From assembly GCF_001426925.1 (NCBI RefSeq), contig NZ_LMFR01000012.1:406656-470655 (forward strand): a DNA stretch of 64,000 bases. The letters are read 5' to 3'. The position numbers and the translations under genes are program-made. Source of the DNA: Microbacterium sp. Root53 (GTDB taxonomy: Bacteria > Actinomycetota > Actinomycetes > Actinomycetales > Microbacteriaceae). The number at the start of each line of letters is the position of its first letter. Position 1 is the stretch's first letter. Of this stretch, positions 62,726 to 64,000 are shown piece by piece. The notes under the pieces were generated by a model that saw only the letters and a list, made by a program, of their open reading frames with translations, did not search any database and had not been told where the DNA came from.

Positions 62726-63744
62726 CCGAGCCGTACGTGCACCGCATCAGCGTCGTGATCCCCGTCTACCAGGGCGAGCGCACCCTGCCCGGCGTCGTCG
62801 GGGAGCTGCGTCCCCTCACCCAGGGGTTCCGCACGCCCGGCGGCCGCCTCGCGCGCGTCGAGGAGGTGCTGCTGGCGCACGACCGGGGCCCCGACCGCTC
62901 CGACGCCGTGATCCGCGAGCTCGCGAGCGGCGACGAGTGGATCACCCCCGTGTGGCTGAGCCGCAACTTCGGCCAGCACGCCGCGACGCTCGCCGGGATG
63001 GCGGGCTCGGGCGGCGAGTGGATCATCACCATGGACGAGGACGGCCAGCACGACCCGGCCGACATCGGCGTGCTGCTCGACGCCGCGCTCGACGAGCAGG
63101 CGGACCTCGTCTACGGAGCGCCGGTCAACCGGCCCCCGCACGGGCTGATGCGCAACACCGCCTCCCGCGCGTCGAAGCGCGTCCTGCAGACCGTGTTCGG
63201 CGGCGGCAACGCGGCCGAGTTCAACAGCTTCCGGCTGGTGCTCGGCGAGATCGGCCGCAGCGTGGCCGCGTATGCGGGCACCGGCGTGTACCTGGATGTC
63301 GCCCTCGGCTGGATCGCCGCCCGCACCGCCACGGCCCCCGTGACGCTGCGCGAGGAGGGCGACCGCCGCTCGGGTTACTCGTACCGGCGCCTGTTCGGGC
63401 ACTTCCTGCGCATGGTCCTCACCTCGGGCACGCGCGGGCTGCGCATCGTCACGCTGACGGGCACCTCGGTGTTCGTCGCGGGCCTGCTGTTCGCGCTGTA
63501 CCTCGTGATCGCCCGGCTCGCCGGCGTCGTGAACGAGCCCGGCTGGACGTCGCTCATGGTGGTGCTGCTGCTGGGAATCGGCGTGATCCTCGTCGCGCTC
63601 GGCATCATCGCCGAGTATCTCGGAGTCGCCGTGAGCACGGCGCTCGGCAAGCCGTCCTACCTGATCGTGCGCGATCCGGCCCTCGGCCCGCTCGCGCACA
63701 CCGAGCGCGTGGCGCACGAGGGATCGACGGCCCGGACGTCGTGA
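62722..63744 (+). CDS. GtrB/ArnC-like polyprenyl-phosphate glycosyltransferase
   Basis: A 340-residue GT2 enzyme: RISVVIPVYQGERTLPGVV, WLSRNFGQHAATLAGMAG and TMDEDGQHDPADI (D-x-D), followed by two C-terminal membrane helices (about 245-268 and 275-300). This is the plan of GtrB/ArnC/DPMS-type enzymes that make undecaprenyl-phosphate sugars, the usual partner of GtrA. One deviation is AHDRGPDRSD where family members normally have V-N-D-x-S-x-D-x-T. GGAGG lies about 6 nt before the ATG; its stop overlaps the next GTG. Confidence 0.86.
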   Translation: MTEPYVHRISVVIPVYQGERTLPGVVGELRPLTQGFRTPGGRLARVEEVLLAHDRGPDRSDAVIRELASGDEWITPVWLSRNFGQHAATLAGMAGSGGEWIITMDEDGQHDPADIGVLLDAALDEQADLVYGAPVNRPPHGLMRNTASRASKRVLQTVFGGGNAAEFNSFRLVLGEIGRSVAAYAGTGVYLDVALGWIAARTATAPVTLREEGDRRSGYSYRRLFGHFLRMVLTSGTRGLRIVTLTGTSVFVAGLLFALYLVIARLAGVVNEPGWTSLMVVLLLGIGVILVALGIIAEYLGVAVSTALGKPSYLIVRDPALGPLAHTERVAHEGSTARTS

Positions 63745-64000
63745 CCGTCCGGCGCTGGATCATCGGCCGGGGGCTGCTCGGCAGGGCGGTCGCGCGCGCG
63801 AGGTCCGAGGCGGCCTTCGCGGTCGACGTGCCCGACTGGGACGACGGCGGCGGCACGAGTGCGGTGCTCGCGCGCGCGCTGCGGCGCTTCGTCGAGGCGG
63901 CCGGTCCGGACGAGCGCCTCGAGATCTCGTGGACGGCCGGCCGCGCGGTCACGTCGACGCCGCCCGAGCGCGTCCGGGCCGAGGTGGACGTGTTCCGCCG
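63741..64000 (+). CDS. Possible NAD-dependent epimerase/dehydratase, N-terminal part
   Basis: The gene runs off the right edge; about 86 codons are visible. The start VTVRRWIIGRGLLGRAVARA contains G-x-G-x-x-G, the nucleotide-binding turn of short-chain/extended SDR sugar epimerases, though the following strand is not clearly conserved. The GTG overlaps the previous stop (GTGA), so it belongs to the same operon. The assignment rests on this motif and the setting only. Confidence 0.55.
   Translation, partial: MTVRRWIIGRGLLGRAVARARSEAAFAVDVPDWDDGGGTSAVLARALRRFVEAAGPDERLEISWTAGRAVTSTPPERVRAEVDVFR

Overview
The window is high-GC DNA, densely packed with genes on both strands, with many GTG starts, GTGA/ATGA gene overlaps and long GC-rich terminator hairpins that lack T-tracts. 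Gene content and order point to an actinobacterium of the Microbacteriaceae (Microbacterium-like). The order whiB1-pdtaS, secA, hpf, comF-like, lpqB-mtrB-mtrA, then DUF3499/Rv3259-like, whiB2 and manA follows the conserved Rv3219-Rv3261 stretch of Mycobacterium tuberculosis. I see no rRNA, tRNA, CRISPR array, insertion sequence or prophage. Family assignments come from reading the translations and recalling family motifs; no database search was run.

1-31 kb is a housekeeping and regulatory region. It holds whiB1 with a structured 5' leader, the PdtaS histidine kinase, a SAF/CpaB-like and CpaE-like pair next to a small HTH protein, an Rv3235-like protein, an alanine/aspartate aminotransferase and secA. 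A Stealth-family phosphotransferase and a metallophosphoesterase follow, then an ECF sigma factor overlapping a large membrane-anchored partner, a PadR regulator, two proteins of unknown function and hpf. Next come a ComF-like phosphoribosyltransferase and the mtrA-mtrB-lpqB operon, transcribed away from a coupled operon of a proline-rich membrane protein, DUF4129, DUF4350, MoxR and DUF58.

31-41 kb carries an aquaporin, a UPF0303 protein and SpoIIM-like and RDD genes diverging from one palindromic -10 element. DUF3499 and a metallopeptidase-like gene diverge nearby, followed by DUF5719, a 940-residue membrane glycosyltransferase, whiB2 and manA. Two copies of a ~117-bp repeat and several copies of a ~35-bp repeat lie between genes here. 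The large repeats sit immediately 3' of DUF3499 and whiB2.

41.5-64 kb is a cell-surface glycopolymer locus. It contains two O-antigen ligase-like proteins, a GlfT2-like and a GlfT1-like galactofuranosyltransferase, an OafA-like acyltransferase, a pyruvyltransferase-family protein, an ABC-2 exporter pair, UDP-galactopyranose mutase (glf) and a run of eight tightly coupled genes (polyprenyl-phosphate glycosyltransferases, GT4, LPG-synthase-like flippase, GT-C, GtrA, further GT2s, an SDR-like start). A galactofuranose-containing polymer, made on a lipid carrier and exported by the ABC transporter, is the simplest reading.

Inside this locus (48.5-52.6 kb) are three tandem paralogues of secreted proteins built from ~46-residue GDWDGDG-type repeats. 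The first is intact and ends in peptidoglycan-binding and NlpC/P60 domains. The second has lost its N-terminal repeats in an out-of-frame deletion. The third carries a 1-nt deletion and a TGG-to-TAG change. This decaying family, the palindromic bidirectional promoter, the recurrent leaderless starts and the paired 3' repeats are the most notable observations.
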